From Streblospio benedicti (Eukaryota; Annelida; Polychaeta; Spionida; Spionidae), in contig CM032660.1 of the NCBI GenBank assembly GCA_019095985.1, positions 27,987,619 to 28,051,618 of the forward strand: a stretch of 64,000 nucleotides of DNA, in the 5' to 3' direction. The position numbers and the translations under genes were made by a program. The notes beneath the pieces are model-generated. The model saw only the letters and a list, made by a program, of their open reading frames with translations, did no database searches and was not told where the DNA came from. This document shows positions 11,600-21,830 of this stretch, piece by piece. How positions within the stretch are numbered: the stretch's first letter is position 1; each line of letters opens with the position of its first letter.

Positions 11600-13409
11600 T
11601 ATATACCCGACTATAGCCTGTGGCATTGATTGGGTAGTTTCAGTAATATCTTTTCAGAGAATTAGGCAAATAGTAATTGCAAGTGGAAAAGATCCCATAT
11701 GTAAACCCAATAGTCTAAAAAAATCAAAGTAGAAAAAAAATAAAATTCTTATAAGTCAAAAGGATGGATAATTCCGGGAAACCCAAATTTCTATGCTACA
11801 ACAATGTAATGTCCCCTTTTAAGTGGTTCCCCTTTTTATGTAAGGGTTGGGGTTTATGTCCCAGTTATAAACCTTGATTTTTTTAAATGTGCTGGGAAAT
11901 GGACAGATAATTCTATGTATAACCGTACTGGGGAAAAAACCCCATTTTTAAAGATTGATTTTGATTGGGTGATCGTTTTACATTTTAAACATTCCTTTTT
12001 CATAATGGCCCTCAATTTATAGGGAAAACATCTTGTCAAGGAGAGGGTTTTCCAATTTTGGGAATGTATGTTTAAGTCATTCCCACTCAGTCTTTCACAA
12101 GTTTTTTCAGGGGTATTAAAGTATTTGTGGGGGTAATTTTATCGAAACAAGATTTTTTCTATTTTTATCTCTATTTAAAACCCCCTTTATATCTCACTGG
12201 ATATTTTTTTATACCGGAGTCATTTGAATGAAGATCAGTTGTCTACTAGTAAAAAAATGGTTTTCTTCTTTGATAATATTTAATCAAACTGATAAGGGTT
12301 GGGAAATAGACTCATACAGACAGAAAAAACAAAGTGTCTTTCAATGTTTTGCTGTTCATTTGTTATAGTTTTTTCAAGAAGCCTTTTTGGGAGTTGACTA
12401 CATCTACGATTATATCATTTTAAAAACCCTCATTTTTTATTTTCCTTTTTTTATAGTGCCTTATTTGATTAAAAAAATGACTGTTAGATTTTTTCTTTTT
12501 TCAACGGGCAAACCTCTAAAAAAAGGAAATCTGCTGTCATATGAGTATTGCGGCTTTAAAACATTTTAAGGGAAAATAACAATAAGGGCCACTGGAGAAT
12601 ATCGAAAAGGGAAAAAAAAACACCTTTTGATTCATATGAAATCAAGTGTTGCTTCTTTTTTAAAAAAAAAGTGTTCTTTAATGAGATGATAAATATTCCA
12701 ATACCTACTGGTGTAAGTTGCAAAAATTTTTTCTGGATGTCTAAATATAGTCCGAAGGGGTTTTTTACTGAAGCGTGTTTTGTTGAAAGTATGATGTTTT
12801 ATGATAAAAGGTTCTATGGGGTGTCCCCAAAAACTGGGGGGCCACTTTGGCACCCTTGAGCAAAATTTTTCCGGGGAAAAAAAAAAAATGGCCGCCGAGC
12901 CATCATGGTGATACCAAACAAACCCATATCTTCCTTATTATTTGTCATAGAAAATTGATTTTGGTGTCTTTAAAATATGTTTTTAGTGGCAAGGAATTCA
13001 TTTGGTTTAATTTTAAAATTTTTCATAAAAAAATGTCAGACAAAAATATAGTACTTTTTTGACAAAATAAACCTAAAAAAAAGACAAAGCGCATCAAAAA
13101 GACTTTATAATATTAACAATAAATATATAATAACAAGTTATGAATACCTTTTGGGTGATTCCAAAAAAACGAAACCCCTTATGGGGGACAATCCTGGATT
13201 AATTTTGCCAAAGGGGGGGTGTTGACAAACTCAACTAAATTGTCACATTTATAAAAAAGTATAGCTTTGTTTATAACAAAAGAAAAAAGTTTTTTGGCCA
13301 AAAAATTTTAATTTTAAATTTATTTCAAAAAAAAAATTTGGCCCCCCCCACAATTATAAAAATTTTTACCAAAAACAATTTTTTTAACCTTGAACGAAAG
13401 AATTTACCC
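11600..13409. other. Poor-quality contig end beside the gap
   Basis: Up to about 12745 this pairs with 34980 down to 33815, but differences rise sharply and are dominated by stretched runs of A, T, G and C. Beyond 12745 no partner is found. I see no gene. The pattern suggests unreliable base calls at a contig end, mirrored at 147-1130. Confidence 0.65.
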
Positions 13410-13509
13410 NNNNNNNNNNNNNNNNNNNNNNNNNNNNNNNNNNNNNNNNNNNNNNNNNNNNNNNNNNNNNNNNNNNNNNNNNNNNNNNNNNNNNNNNNNN
13501 NNNNNNNNN
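13410..13509. other. Assembly gap, 100 N
   Basis: This second run of exactly 100 N forms the right edge of the inverted contig. It also cuts the cysteine-rich gene just downstream of its third exon. Confidence 0.98.
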
Positions 13510-13562
13510 TGAGTAACAAGGAAATGGACTGTGATCCATGTGACGGCAATTACGTGACTCAC

Positions 13563-16115
13563 CGTTGTTCCTGGTGGCCACGCTGTACTCGGGGTCCGCG
13601 TCCAACATCTGCGGGGTGAACGAGCACCACACGGACAGGAAGCAGCGACCACGCCCGAAACTACGGCACCAAGACCGGGGAGTTTTAGATACACTCTTTT
13701 AAATTCTACTTCAATACTACGCATCAGACACTCAAAGAATACATTTTGTCATAGTATATTGCTGAAACGGAAATAACACAGCAGTACCTGAATAATGACT
13801 AGCTGAGTTGATAAAGTACACATTGTTAGGGTGGTCTGTGATGAATCTTATTAGTCAATTCACGCGCCACTGTTCCAACATTCTAATGTGCAGAGTCATA
13901 GGCAGATCCAGGTTTTTGGAAAGGTTGGGGGAGCGCACTTAAGGAAAGGGGGAGGGGGCGCACTTAAGGACTTCATCAAAAACCCTACGAAAATGAAGTA
14001 TTTTGTTGGGAAATGGAGGGGCGGGAGCGCGCCCCCCCCCCCCACCCCACCCTGGATCTGCCTATGTCAGTAAATATGAACTGGTATTTGGTTGGTGGTG
14101 TGGGGGTGCCGTTCAGGGGCGGATCCAGACCAGGTTACACCTGGTTCTGGAACCTGGTAAAGACATATTAAATCAGAGGAAAACCAGGCTAAAGTGTCAC
14201 CAGAATGCACCATTTTCATTGTATTTTTCAAAAGTTTCCTAGGTGGGAGGGGGCAAGCCCCAGACCCCCTAGACTCGGCTGTCCTCCGTTGGTGCTTGCC
14301 TTCTCAGCTCTTGGGGAACCTACCAAAACTTCAACTCTGGATCCGCCCCTGCAGGTGGGGGCAAGATATCAATAGGGCAAACAGACTTGTGCGCTCGCTC
14401 ATGTACATAGTTATCTCTAGTTGCTAAATAGAAACTTCTGTAACAAACAGTACGTGTGACCGTCTACCTGTACGAGCAGCAGTGTGTCTGGCTCACGCAG
14501 TAGCCGCCACACGTGAGGAAACTGCTGGTCGAGTACGAGGCTGAAACACGCAGAACAGAGTACAGAGTACTACAGAGTACGACTAAAGGTTATTAGACGA
14601 GTGGGTGGGTGAGAGATCAGCCAATATCTCACCTCGTGTGAAGTTTGACGGAACAAGTAAGCCCAGCGAATTAATTCTGTTAAGGGAGCGACCATAATTA
14701 ATTTACAGGGCGTGGCAGTCATTTGGTAATGACAAGATTAAAAATTGAACGCCCTCCCCAACTCTCGTTGAATTGAATGCCATCTCCATGTGAGCTTTAA
14801 CAAACTGAGCGAGCCCCCCTCCCCCCCAAAAAAAAAAAAAAAAAAAAAAAAACATCAGAATAAATATGAAATCGTATTATAAAGTTTAATATTGACAGAT
14901 TCCATGAAAACAGTTTAAAGTGAATTGCAATAAATCATTTACTGTCAGTTGTCAATGAATACATATTTAGCAATCTACTTAACTTGTAGACATACATACA
15001 TAATTATTTATTTTAAACAGACATTTTGGACAAGACAGGAATTCCTGTTGAAAGCTCAATGTATTAAATTGACTATTATCCTGTTTAAAATAAATGAATT
15101 ATGTATGTCTATTAAATCCAAGATAAATGAACCTCCATCAAACTATTTAACTTGTGTTGACATTACAATACAGTTAAATGCAAAACCATGCATATCACAG
15201 GAATAAATCCTTTCGCGACAAAAGGTGTAAAAATATTACCTTTTCAGTTTGAAAATTGAGTACCCTCCCTCTTTCTTTGAATTAGAATCGAACGCCCTCC
15301 CTTTTGTGACGAAAGAAAATTGAACGCCCCCCCACCAAATGACCCCCCTCGCCTGTACAATGAATGATGGTCGCTCCCTAAGTTCCACGCAAGGTGACAT
15401 ATTGTCTGTTCTTTCACCCCCAAACGTATAATTGCCTTTTTCTCTCATTTTTATTTATCATTTTTATCTTAAATTGGTAGTGTATGATATCAATTGGTAC
15501 ACTCCGGTTTTCAGCCAATCAGAAACGAGGATTTTCAGCAAACTTGAGAGAATAGAATGAGATTTTTCAATTGGCGAGTTCTTAATATTTCATCTGATGT
15601 GGAATTCAAAGAAAGCATTTTTTCACTTTGAGACATTTATTTCAATTTGATATTCCTCTATGCCATAGATGGTGATTCACTACCTCAATATAGTTAGGAT
15701 TGCATTTTTTCCATAAATGCATCATAGGTTTGTAAATAGATTCATTGGGTTGTTTTTATGTAAAAACATTTACTAATTTAGAGATAAATCCAAGTTAAAC
15801 CTCATAAATCTATCTTGTTCACATAAATATTTTGTTTCGTCAATGAGACAAAAAATAGTAATTTATTTAACGTTACGTTAAAACATTTTAAATGGCGAAC
15901 ATAGTTCCCTTATATTTTTAAAAAGTATAAATGTAAATGTACATGGACTTCTTACCTAGTCTGTACTCTGCCTTGTGGACAAATCCTTTCCTTTTTTCCC
16001 ACTTCACCAGACCGCGGAAGTTGAACGACTGTCCCCAAATACCGGAAACCCCATCTAGACACGATAGCACACACCCCACCCAGGTCACCAGTATCACGGC
16101 TGATCTCCCTGCCAT
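13563..16115 (-). CDS. Secreted cysteine-rich PAN/apple-like protein, 5' part
   Basis: Three minus-strand exons join in frame: 15956-16115, 14468-14540 and 13563-13660 (160, 73 and 98 nt; 110 codons plus one base). The junctions are CTAG|GTAAGA, TTTCAG|CCTCG, ACAG|GTAGAC, CGTAG|TTTCG and AACG|GTGAGT. The ATG at 16115 opens a typical signal peptide (MAGRSAVILVTWVGCVLSCL). Cysteines of the secreted part are at residues 64, 68, 74, 75, 84 and 90, in a C-x3-C-x5-CC-x8-C-x5-C array with YSFGRGRCFLS. This recalls PAN/apple modules, which bind proteins or sugars outside the cell; that assignment is tentative. The next exon should lie in or beyond the gap, so the gene is partial. The first two introns carry transposon remnants. 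Confidence 0.6.
13897..14066. mobile_element. 170-bp MITE with 16-bp perfect terminal inverted repeats
   Basis: It begins CATAGGCAGATCCAGG and ends with the exact reverse complement CCTGGATCTGCCTATG. The interior is G-rich on the left and C-rich on the right, without a frame. The ends resemble hAT-type termini. I could not see a clear 8-bp target duplication, so the superfamily is tentative. Confidence 0.65.
14114..14351. mobile_element. 238-bp MITE, CAGGGGCGGATCCAG ends
   Basis: CAGGGGCGGATCCAG at the left is matched by CTGGATCCGCCCCTG at the right. The CAGGGGCGG start is common among hAT MITEs of marine invertebrates. No target duplication is evident. It lies 47 bp from the neighbouring MITE and the two share the core GATCCAG, so they may be related. 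Both are in an intron of the cysteine-rich gene. Confidence 0.65.
14684..15378. mobile_element. PIF/Harbinger-like foldback MITE, TAA target duplication
   Basis: The ends read GGGAGCGACCAT and, inverted, ATGGTCGCTCCC, with similarity continuing imperfectly for ~30 bp. TAA flanks both sides (14681-14683 and 15379-15381), the 3-bp duplication typical of PIF/Harbinger. The interior also folds: the phrase around 14985-15020 (GACATACATACATAATT) recurs inverted near 15095-15115. An A-run of ~27 bases lies at 14826-14852. No transposase frame remains. It sits in intron 1 of the cysteine-rich gene. Confidence 0.65.
15382..15955. other. Intron 1 remainder, no feature seen
   Basis: AT-rich intronic sequence downstream of the first exon of the cysteine-rich gene. 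No further repeats or frames were recognised. Confidence 0.5.
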
Positions 16116-16519
16116 CCTTACTGTTATGATTGGAGACTGGTGTGGTGAGCGCTACACTCTTGATTCTTGGGCAAATAGTCTACTAATGGGAAGGTTTTGT
16201 GTGCAGCAGATAACAATTGAAGGCTTGATCAAAAGTGCTCAGAGAGCATTGACTCATGGGCAATAAAATGAATTGCTGATTTGCACATTTTCATTTTCAA
16301 ATTGGCAAAGCAGGACAAAGATGAGTGTCACTAACTCACTATAGATATCATGGCCAAATATATTGGATAGTTGCATATGCATGTTTAATCTGAATTACAC
16401 GACAAAAAATATGAGTATGGTATCATAATATTTTACTGTAGATCCTGACTACATATGTTCAAGGTGTAACGACAGGCCAATCAATGGCAGGCCAATCAAG
16501 GAGGCTCGAGTAGGTGAAC

Positions 16520-16680
16520 ACAAGTATGACAGAGTTCTATTACTTAGGCGGCATGTTCTACAGTTGCGGAGGCTGTGAATTAGCTGTGACTGTTAGGTGC
16601 AAAAGTGCATGGGACAACGTTTGCAAGCTCCTGAAAGCAGGCAACAAACGCTCCGACTCGCTCTCCGGCAAAAACGCCAC
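16520..16680 (+). mobile_element. LINE reverse-transcriptase scrap
   Basis: The frame reads TEFYYLGGMFYSCGGCELAV followed by VRCKSAWDNVCKLLK. This is the pattern of non-LTR retrotransposon reverse transcriptases after the catalytic core (F-x-YLG-S...G-G-C...V-x-x-R-x-x-x-AW). The similarity fades after about 50 residues, so it is a small remnant. Its parent clade (RTE/CR1-like) is uncertain. Confidence 0.5.
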
Positions 16681-16911
16681 AATAAAGTGTAACACGAAAG
16701 CGCCACACGATAATTTAAAGCTGGCGTATATGCAACTACTGTTCGTAAATATTAGCTTATTATTCAAAAACTATTTGACGAAATTTGATAAATGAGAGCT
16801 CGTTGGAAAGCTCTATGCATACACTTTAAATCAATTTTAATACATAGTCAGTAAGATTATAAACTGCCAACTATCCAATGTTCTGCATTCTGTATACATG
16901 AAATACATAAT

Positions 16912-17080
16912 ACACTTTTTTGACCGCAAGAGAATCCAGGGGCTATTTGCGTCAAAAAAGGTCCTAAATAAATACATATACTTGAATCCTAAAGAACTAG
17001 ACCCAGATCATCATTATAGGTGATTGTGTGAATATTTGTTTACAAATTATGTTGGCAAATAACACAGAGTAGCCTTGAAT
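16912..17080 (+). repeat. Single satellite unit left of the Penelope-like element
   Basis: This matches the ~166-bp unit of the 18721-19545 array: a T-run, then TACATATACTTGAATCCTAA, then a near match to CAGGCCATCATTAAAGG and finally AGTAGCCTTG. It shows that the retroelement lies inside the array and has split it. Confidence 0.75.
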
Positions 17081-17110
17081 GGAATATATTCATTGGGTTT
17101 CTTTTGTGCT

Positions 17111-18718
17111 ATGACAACATTGATTTTTGATAAACCTAAACATTTTATACCTTTGCAAATATTTTCGACCTTGTCTGTCAGACAGTCTAGTCTTTTTCAA
17201 GCTGACGTCACACAGGATGACAGGATGTGCTTACAACACATAGTAGTTGAAAAAGAAGAAACCTTAGTATCTTTCGATGTTGTAGCCCTGTTTACCAACA
17301 CCCCAATAGAGAAAGCATTAGACATCATCAAGAATAGACTAATGAACGACAGCAAACTCAGGCAAAGAACTTTACTCACAGTGTCGGACATAATGGAGTT
17401 ATTAAGTCTAGTGCTATTTTAGTTTCAATGACACATTATATCAACAAAAGTTTGGTACTGCAATGGGCAGTCCCGTCTCCCCAATAGTGGCCAATTTGTT
17501 CATGGAACACCTAGAACAGACAGCCATAGCCACAGCAGAAATAGACATTAAACCCATATGGTGGAAACGATATGTGGATGATGTTTTGGCGAACATTCCC
17601 TTGGGTACAGTTGAGAGACTTAATACTCATCTCAACCAAGTATACTCTACACACATTATTGTTTTCACACATGAATGTATAGACAACAACAGCATACCTT
17701 TCCTGGACACGCTCATCTCTGTAAAAGAAGATGGCCACTTAAAGACAATAGTGTAGAGGAAGAGCACCCATACGAACCAATACCTTAACTTTAATTCACA
17801 TTACCCTACCATATACAAGTTAGGAGTTGTGAGGACGTTACTGGATAGAGCAGAGGTCATAGTAAAGGGAAAAGGATAGGGAAACTGAGGTGAATACCAT
17901 CACAGAGGCTCTCAGTATCTGTAACTACCCTAAGTGGACGTTTCAGGAGGTAAAACGCACGAAGGCGTCAAATCAGAAGGGTAAAAGGAAGAAAACTAGT
18001 GATGTTAATCGAGCCAAATCCAGAGGTATGGTAGTCATCTCGTATATCAAAGGACTATCAGAGAGGATGGCTAGAACACTCAGAGACCACAACATCAGTA
18101 CTGCCTTTAAACCATACAAGACCCTGAGAAACATTTTGGTCCACCCAAAGGACAAAATCAAGCCGAAAGAGATACGTGGTTGTGTGTACAAGATTGGGTG
18201 CAGAAACTGTGACAGTGTGTACACTGGCAAAACAGGGAGGAAACTAGGTACTCGTGTGGTAAAACACCAAAAGAACATACCAACAGTGGAGTACGCACCA
18301 GAGCCACACGTTTGTCAACTGCAAGTGGCTTGCACAAATCCGCCATCACAGATCACATGGCCAATTTGAACCATATCCCTGACTGGGACAACACGAAGCC
18401 CATCAGTCGTGAGTCCAACACTAGAGACAGAGAGATCCGGGAAGCGATCACTATAAGGACAATTCACAAGACAATGAACCGAGATGAAGGTGCATACACC
18501 TTATCACACGCATATGACACTCTACTGAAGCCATGGGCTGCTCGCAGGGACAGCCCCCCGCGCCCCCACCCCCACCCCCGACACTGACCTACTTCCTGAC
18601 GTCACATCCTGTCATCCTGTGTGACGTCAGCTTGAGAAAGACTGTCTGACAGACAAGGTCGAAAATATTTGCAAAGGTATAAAATGTTTGGGTTTATCAA
18701 AAATCAATGTTGTCATAA
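17111..18718 (+). mobile_element. Penelope-like retroelement, 5'-truncated and broken
   Basis: The plus strand encodes parts of a Penelope-type protein. Reverse transcriptase motif A is LVSFDVVALFTN, motif B is GSPVSPIVANLFMEHLEQ, and motif C is RYVDDVLA. A GIY-YIG endonuclease signature follows (VYKIGCRNC...VYTGKTGRKLGTRV). The reverse transcriptase to GIY-YIG order is diagnostic of this class. The N-terminal half is missing and the reading frame is broken in several places, so the copy is dead. About 117 bp at the 3' end (18602-18718) are repeated in inverted form at the left edge (17111-17227). Inverted terminal copies of this kind are known for Penelope elements. Confidence 0.85.
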
Positions 18719-18720
18719 CA

Positions 18721-19545
18721 TAGTAGCCTTGTTACACTTTTTTTTCAAACATAGGGTCTCCTGGGATCTATTGGTGTTAAAATGGGTCATCAATCAATAC
18801 ATATACTCAAATCCTACAAAGGTGATAGTGTAAAACGATTCTAACAAATTAAGGTGGAGACTAGGACATGAGAGCCTTGTTACCCTTTTTTTACAGATAG
18901 GTGTCCAGGTGGTCTATTTGCATAAAAATGGACCCTAAATCGTTACATATACTTGAATCCTAAAGCACTAGAACCAGGCCATCATTAAAGGCGATCGTGT
19001 AAAAACCTTTTTACAAATTAAGGTGGTAAATAACACAAAGTAGTCTTGCTACCCCCTTTTTTACAGATGGGGTCTCCGGGGGTCTATTGCTGTTAGAATG
19101 GGTCCTCAATCAATACAAATACTAGACTCCTGAAGAAATAGACCCAGGCCATCATTAAAGGTCATCTTGTAAAAACTTTTTAAATTAAGGTGGAGACTAA
19201 TATATAGAAGCATTTGTTACCCTTTTTTAGATAGGGTCTCCGGGGGCCTATTGATGTTAGAATGGGTCCTCAATAAATACATATACTAGAATCCTGAGGA
19301 GGTAGGCCCAGGCCATCATTAAAGATGATCCTGTAAAAAGCTTTCTTAGACATTAAGGTGGAGACTAAAACTTAGTAGCCTTGTTCCTCCTTTTACAGAT
19401 GGGGTATCCGGGGTCTATTGGTGTTAGAATGGGACATAAATTAATATATATATAATAGAATCCTTAACAAGTAGACCCAGGCCATCATTAAAGGTGATAT
19501 TGTAAAAAACTTTCTTACAAATTCAGGTGGAGACTAACACATAGT
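18721..19545 (+). repeat. Tandem satellite, ~166-bp unit, about five copies
   Basis: Units start near 18721, 18869, 19041, 19207 and 19373 at a (TAG)TAGCCTTGTTACCC-like phrase. Each holds a T-run with ACAGATGGGGTCTCCGGGGG, then ATACATATACTAGAATCC, CAGGCCATCATTAAAGGTGA and AAATTAAGGTGGAGACTAA. Units differ by scattered substitutions and short indels. The array starts directly at the end of the Penelope-like element. Confidence 0.85.
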
Positions 19546-19547
19546 AG

Positions 19548-19720
19548 AGGGTCTAGATGGGGGGGTCCTGATCCCACTTCCCACCTAAATGCCCAAATAC
19601 CCACTAACCACTTAATTTTTTAGTCAATTTCCCACATCCTAATCTTAATGCCATTACCCACTAACCACATCGGCAACCTCATAACCCCCCCCCCTTCCCA
19701 AGCCCCAGTTTTATGCGTAC
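19548..19720 (+). repeat. Interspersed repeat, GGGTCTAGA / CCCACTT type
   Basis: GAGGGTCTAGATGGGGGGGT, then TCCTGATCCCACTTCCC and further CCCACTAACCAC phrases. It is a relative of the repeats at 7670-7880 and 37510-37700. No coding frame. Confidence 0.5.
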
Positions 19721-20535
19721 GTATTGTGTTAGTATATCTTTTATAAACACCAATTAATGTATTATTGATACACGGCTTTGCCTGTTATCACGGTGCATGT
19801 AATGTTTAAACTACTCATGTTTTTGTGCAAATTGGTATTGACCATGTATATAAGAACAGGACAGGTGTGTGTATTCAGTGGTCAATGCAGTGCCATACGG
19901 TGAGTGTCCTGGGAGGGATGGAAACAAACTAATTGTCTATGGCCCCAATTAACAATGTATTATATAAGTGTATATAAGTGTATATAAATGGGAAGCATAT
20001 AATCAGTCATGTCTTTTCGAGGCAGCAGTGCCAGGGACAAATCCATTGCCTATTGTCATTGTGTTGTCCACCATAACTCGTTAGAAAATGTTCATATTAC
20101 ATAACATAATTGTCTAGTATCAATTCTAAATGGATTCTAGTTTCTGTATTGATTGCCCACGCCTTTTTAACACCAATGGACACAACCCAAAACAAATATC
20201 AATCACATTGATAAATTAATAACAGTTGATAATGCTTATTACATCAAATGCTTCCCGTCTCATAACATGATGAAATTAATCATGAATACGCCAGTTTTAA
20301 ATTACCGTGTTACACCTTTTTGTTACCCTTTTATGTTACCCTTTTTGCCCGGAGAGCCTCTCCAGCAGCCCCTACCAACAGACGCAAACCTGTACCTTTG
20401 ACATTAAGAGACACTGTATATGCCACCTGTGCATGTAGTCCAATACTACATGGCTCCGAACCGTGTGTGGCTTTGTTCAACACAAGAAATCGGCTGAGGT
20501 GAAATGACAGAGCTATCATGAGAATTTTCTAAGTT
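19721..20535. other. No feature recognised
   Basis: AT-rich sequence without a supported gene. A short GTGTATATAA repeat occurs near 19968-19990. Open frames around 20320-20520 are small, overlap on both strands and show no family signature. Confidence 0.45.
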
Positions 20536-20888
20536 TTTGAAAATAAATTCTAAAAATTCTAAATTAAAGTCTAAATTAAATAAATATAAAGTAAATAATA
20601 AGTAAACAAAATTCAGATTTAAAAAAACGTCGAAAAGACAATAAAAGACATCATGATGGTGTTTCATGTAAAATAATGTCATCTCAGACAGCCTGCTAAA
20701 ATATTTGAAAATAAATTAAAAAATTCTAAATTAAAGTCTAAATAAAATAATATTTGATAAAGTAAATAATAAGTAAACAAAAAGTTAAGATTTAAGTCTT
20801 AAGGTGGAAAACAGACCTATATGGAAGACATCATGTGATGAGTGTTTCCAACTTTTAGGGGCGTTGTGATGATGTCAGCTCAGACAGC
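20536..20888 (+). repeat. Two-copy direct repeat
   Basis: A unit beginning TTTGAAAATAAATT, with AAAGTAAATAATAAGTAAAC and ending in TCAGACAGC, occurs at 20536-20691 and again at 20703-20888. The second copy has an extra ~25 bases near its end. Confidence 0.75.
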
Positions 20889-20894
20889 TAGAGG

Positions 20895-21155
20895 AATTGG
20901 ATAGAATATCACAGACATTGATAATGTGCTTTGCAAATGCAAATTGAGATGGCTAGGCCATGTAGAATGGACCTCCAAGTGGATCAATAAAGTATGAACA
21001 CTGGAGATACTAAGAGAGAAAGGCAAGGGAAGACCAAAGCAGACCTGAGACACAGGTGTACAGAAAGACTTTGCACATGTTGGTATGGATCAAATATATA
21101 CCCAAATGACCGAAAAGCTTAGAAGGGAAGGTTGAGGGGGAAACTGGGAAGTCAG
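20895..21155 (+). mobile_element. LINE C-terminal scrap
   Basis: The translated phrase CKCKLRWLGHVEWTSKW, then EKGKGRPKQT about 20 residues on, is the well-known tail of non-LTR retrotransposon proteins (RLRWxGHVxRM...GRPxxTW). It contains in-frame stops and is a fossil. It has the same orientation as the scrap at 16520-16680 and could come from the same parent element, with the satellite and Penelope-like element between them. That link is inference. Confidence 0.6.
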
Positions 21156-21824
21156 ACAACACCCTCAAATTGAGGAATAATTAGGGCAAGCCCAAATAAA
21201 TTTAGGATTTGATTGACTGTTTGATCCAATGTGATTGATCTGTATGCTCCTGGTAGAGAAGTAAGTAATGTTGCAGCATATATATCTAGAACAGTATCTT
21301 TATGTGTAACGTAACTTCAATTATGAATCCGACCTTCGTATTTAAGACATGACATCAGAACAGTTCATTTTTGCCACAATGCAAACTCATGCTTTCAACA
21401 GTATTGAAAGTTGCATTATCCACTTTTGATTTTATGCAAGATCAGTTGACCTCTCAGTTTATATGTCTCCCTCGAATTCCTCTCATCCTCATCCTCCTCC
21501 TACCACTCAATTAAAGTTACTACTCATGCCCATATTTGGACGGTATTATATGCATCTATATCATCATCCTAGCCCATTCATAAATATTACTTGGAGTGTT
21601 AAAATGCCGCATATCACTATATCTTTCATTGACAATTAATGGCAAGACGAAGTATTCAAATCTTGTTTTATGATTCAAATCTTCAGCCTGTACAACAAAG
21701 CTTCAAACTATCTTGACACCTCTAGTTATATTGCTAAATAACTTATTTGGGAGTGTACTGTAATCATGTTTCTGAATAAAAAATAATGATTTCAAATTCA
21801 AACCATCAAACCATGCTGAAAACC
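21156..21824. other. Intergenic, no feature recognised
   Basis: AT-rich sequence between the LINE scrap and the presumed 3' end of the oxygenase gene. No gene or repeat was recognised. Confidence 0.45.
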
Positions 21825-21830
21825 TTTATT
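21825..21830 (-). terminator. Candidate polyadenylation signal AATAAA
   Basis: Canonical hexamer on the minus strand followed within 15-30 nt by a GT-rich run. It is the most distal good candidate downstream of the oxygenase stop codon. Confidence 0.35.

Larger units (their letters stand above)
147..13409. repeat. Gap-bounded contig, inverted copy of ~33.8-42.8 kb
   Basis: From about 170 to 12745 the sequence is the reverse complement of about 42790 down to 33815, in the same order with interruptions. Anchor pairs are 400 with 42550, 3100 with 41530, 5640 with 39715, 8102-8194 with 37195-37287, 9740-9845 with 36652-36756, 10800 with 35720, and 12250 with 34310. It is longer than its partner because it holds extra segments at about 529-2205, 4946-5622 and 8404-9498. 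Gaps of exactly 100 N lie on both sides. Both ends are rich in homopolymer-type differences. The likeliest reading is an alternative haplotype contig placed in reverse orientation. A true inverted segmental duplication is the alternative. Confidence 0.85.

Noticed and set aside
13510-13562. Coding continuation beyond exon 3 of the cysteine-rich gene
   Set aside because: A strong donor (AACG|GTGAGT) ends the exon at 13563, and the following frame soon loses any resemblance to protein.
15937-16266. 109-codon plus-strand frame
   Set aside because: It is antisense to the signal-peptide exon of the cysteine-rich gene, whose splice sites and continuation fit better.
18721-19545. CRISPR-like array
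   Set aside because: The repeats are ~166 bp head-to-tail units without unique spacers in an animal genome. It is a satellite.
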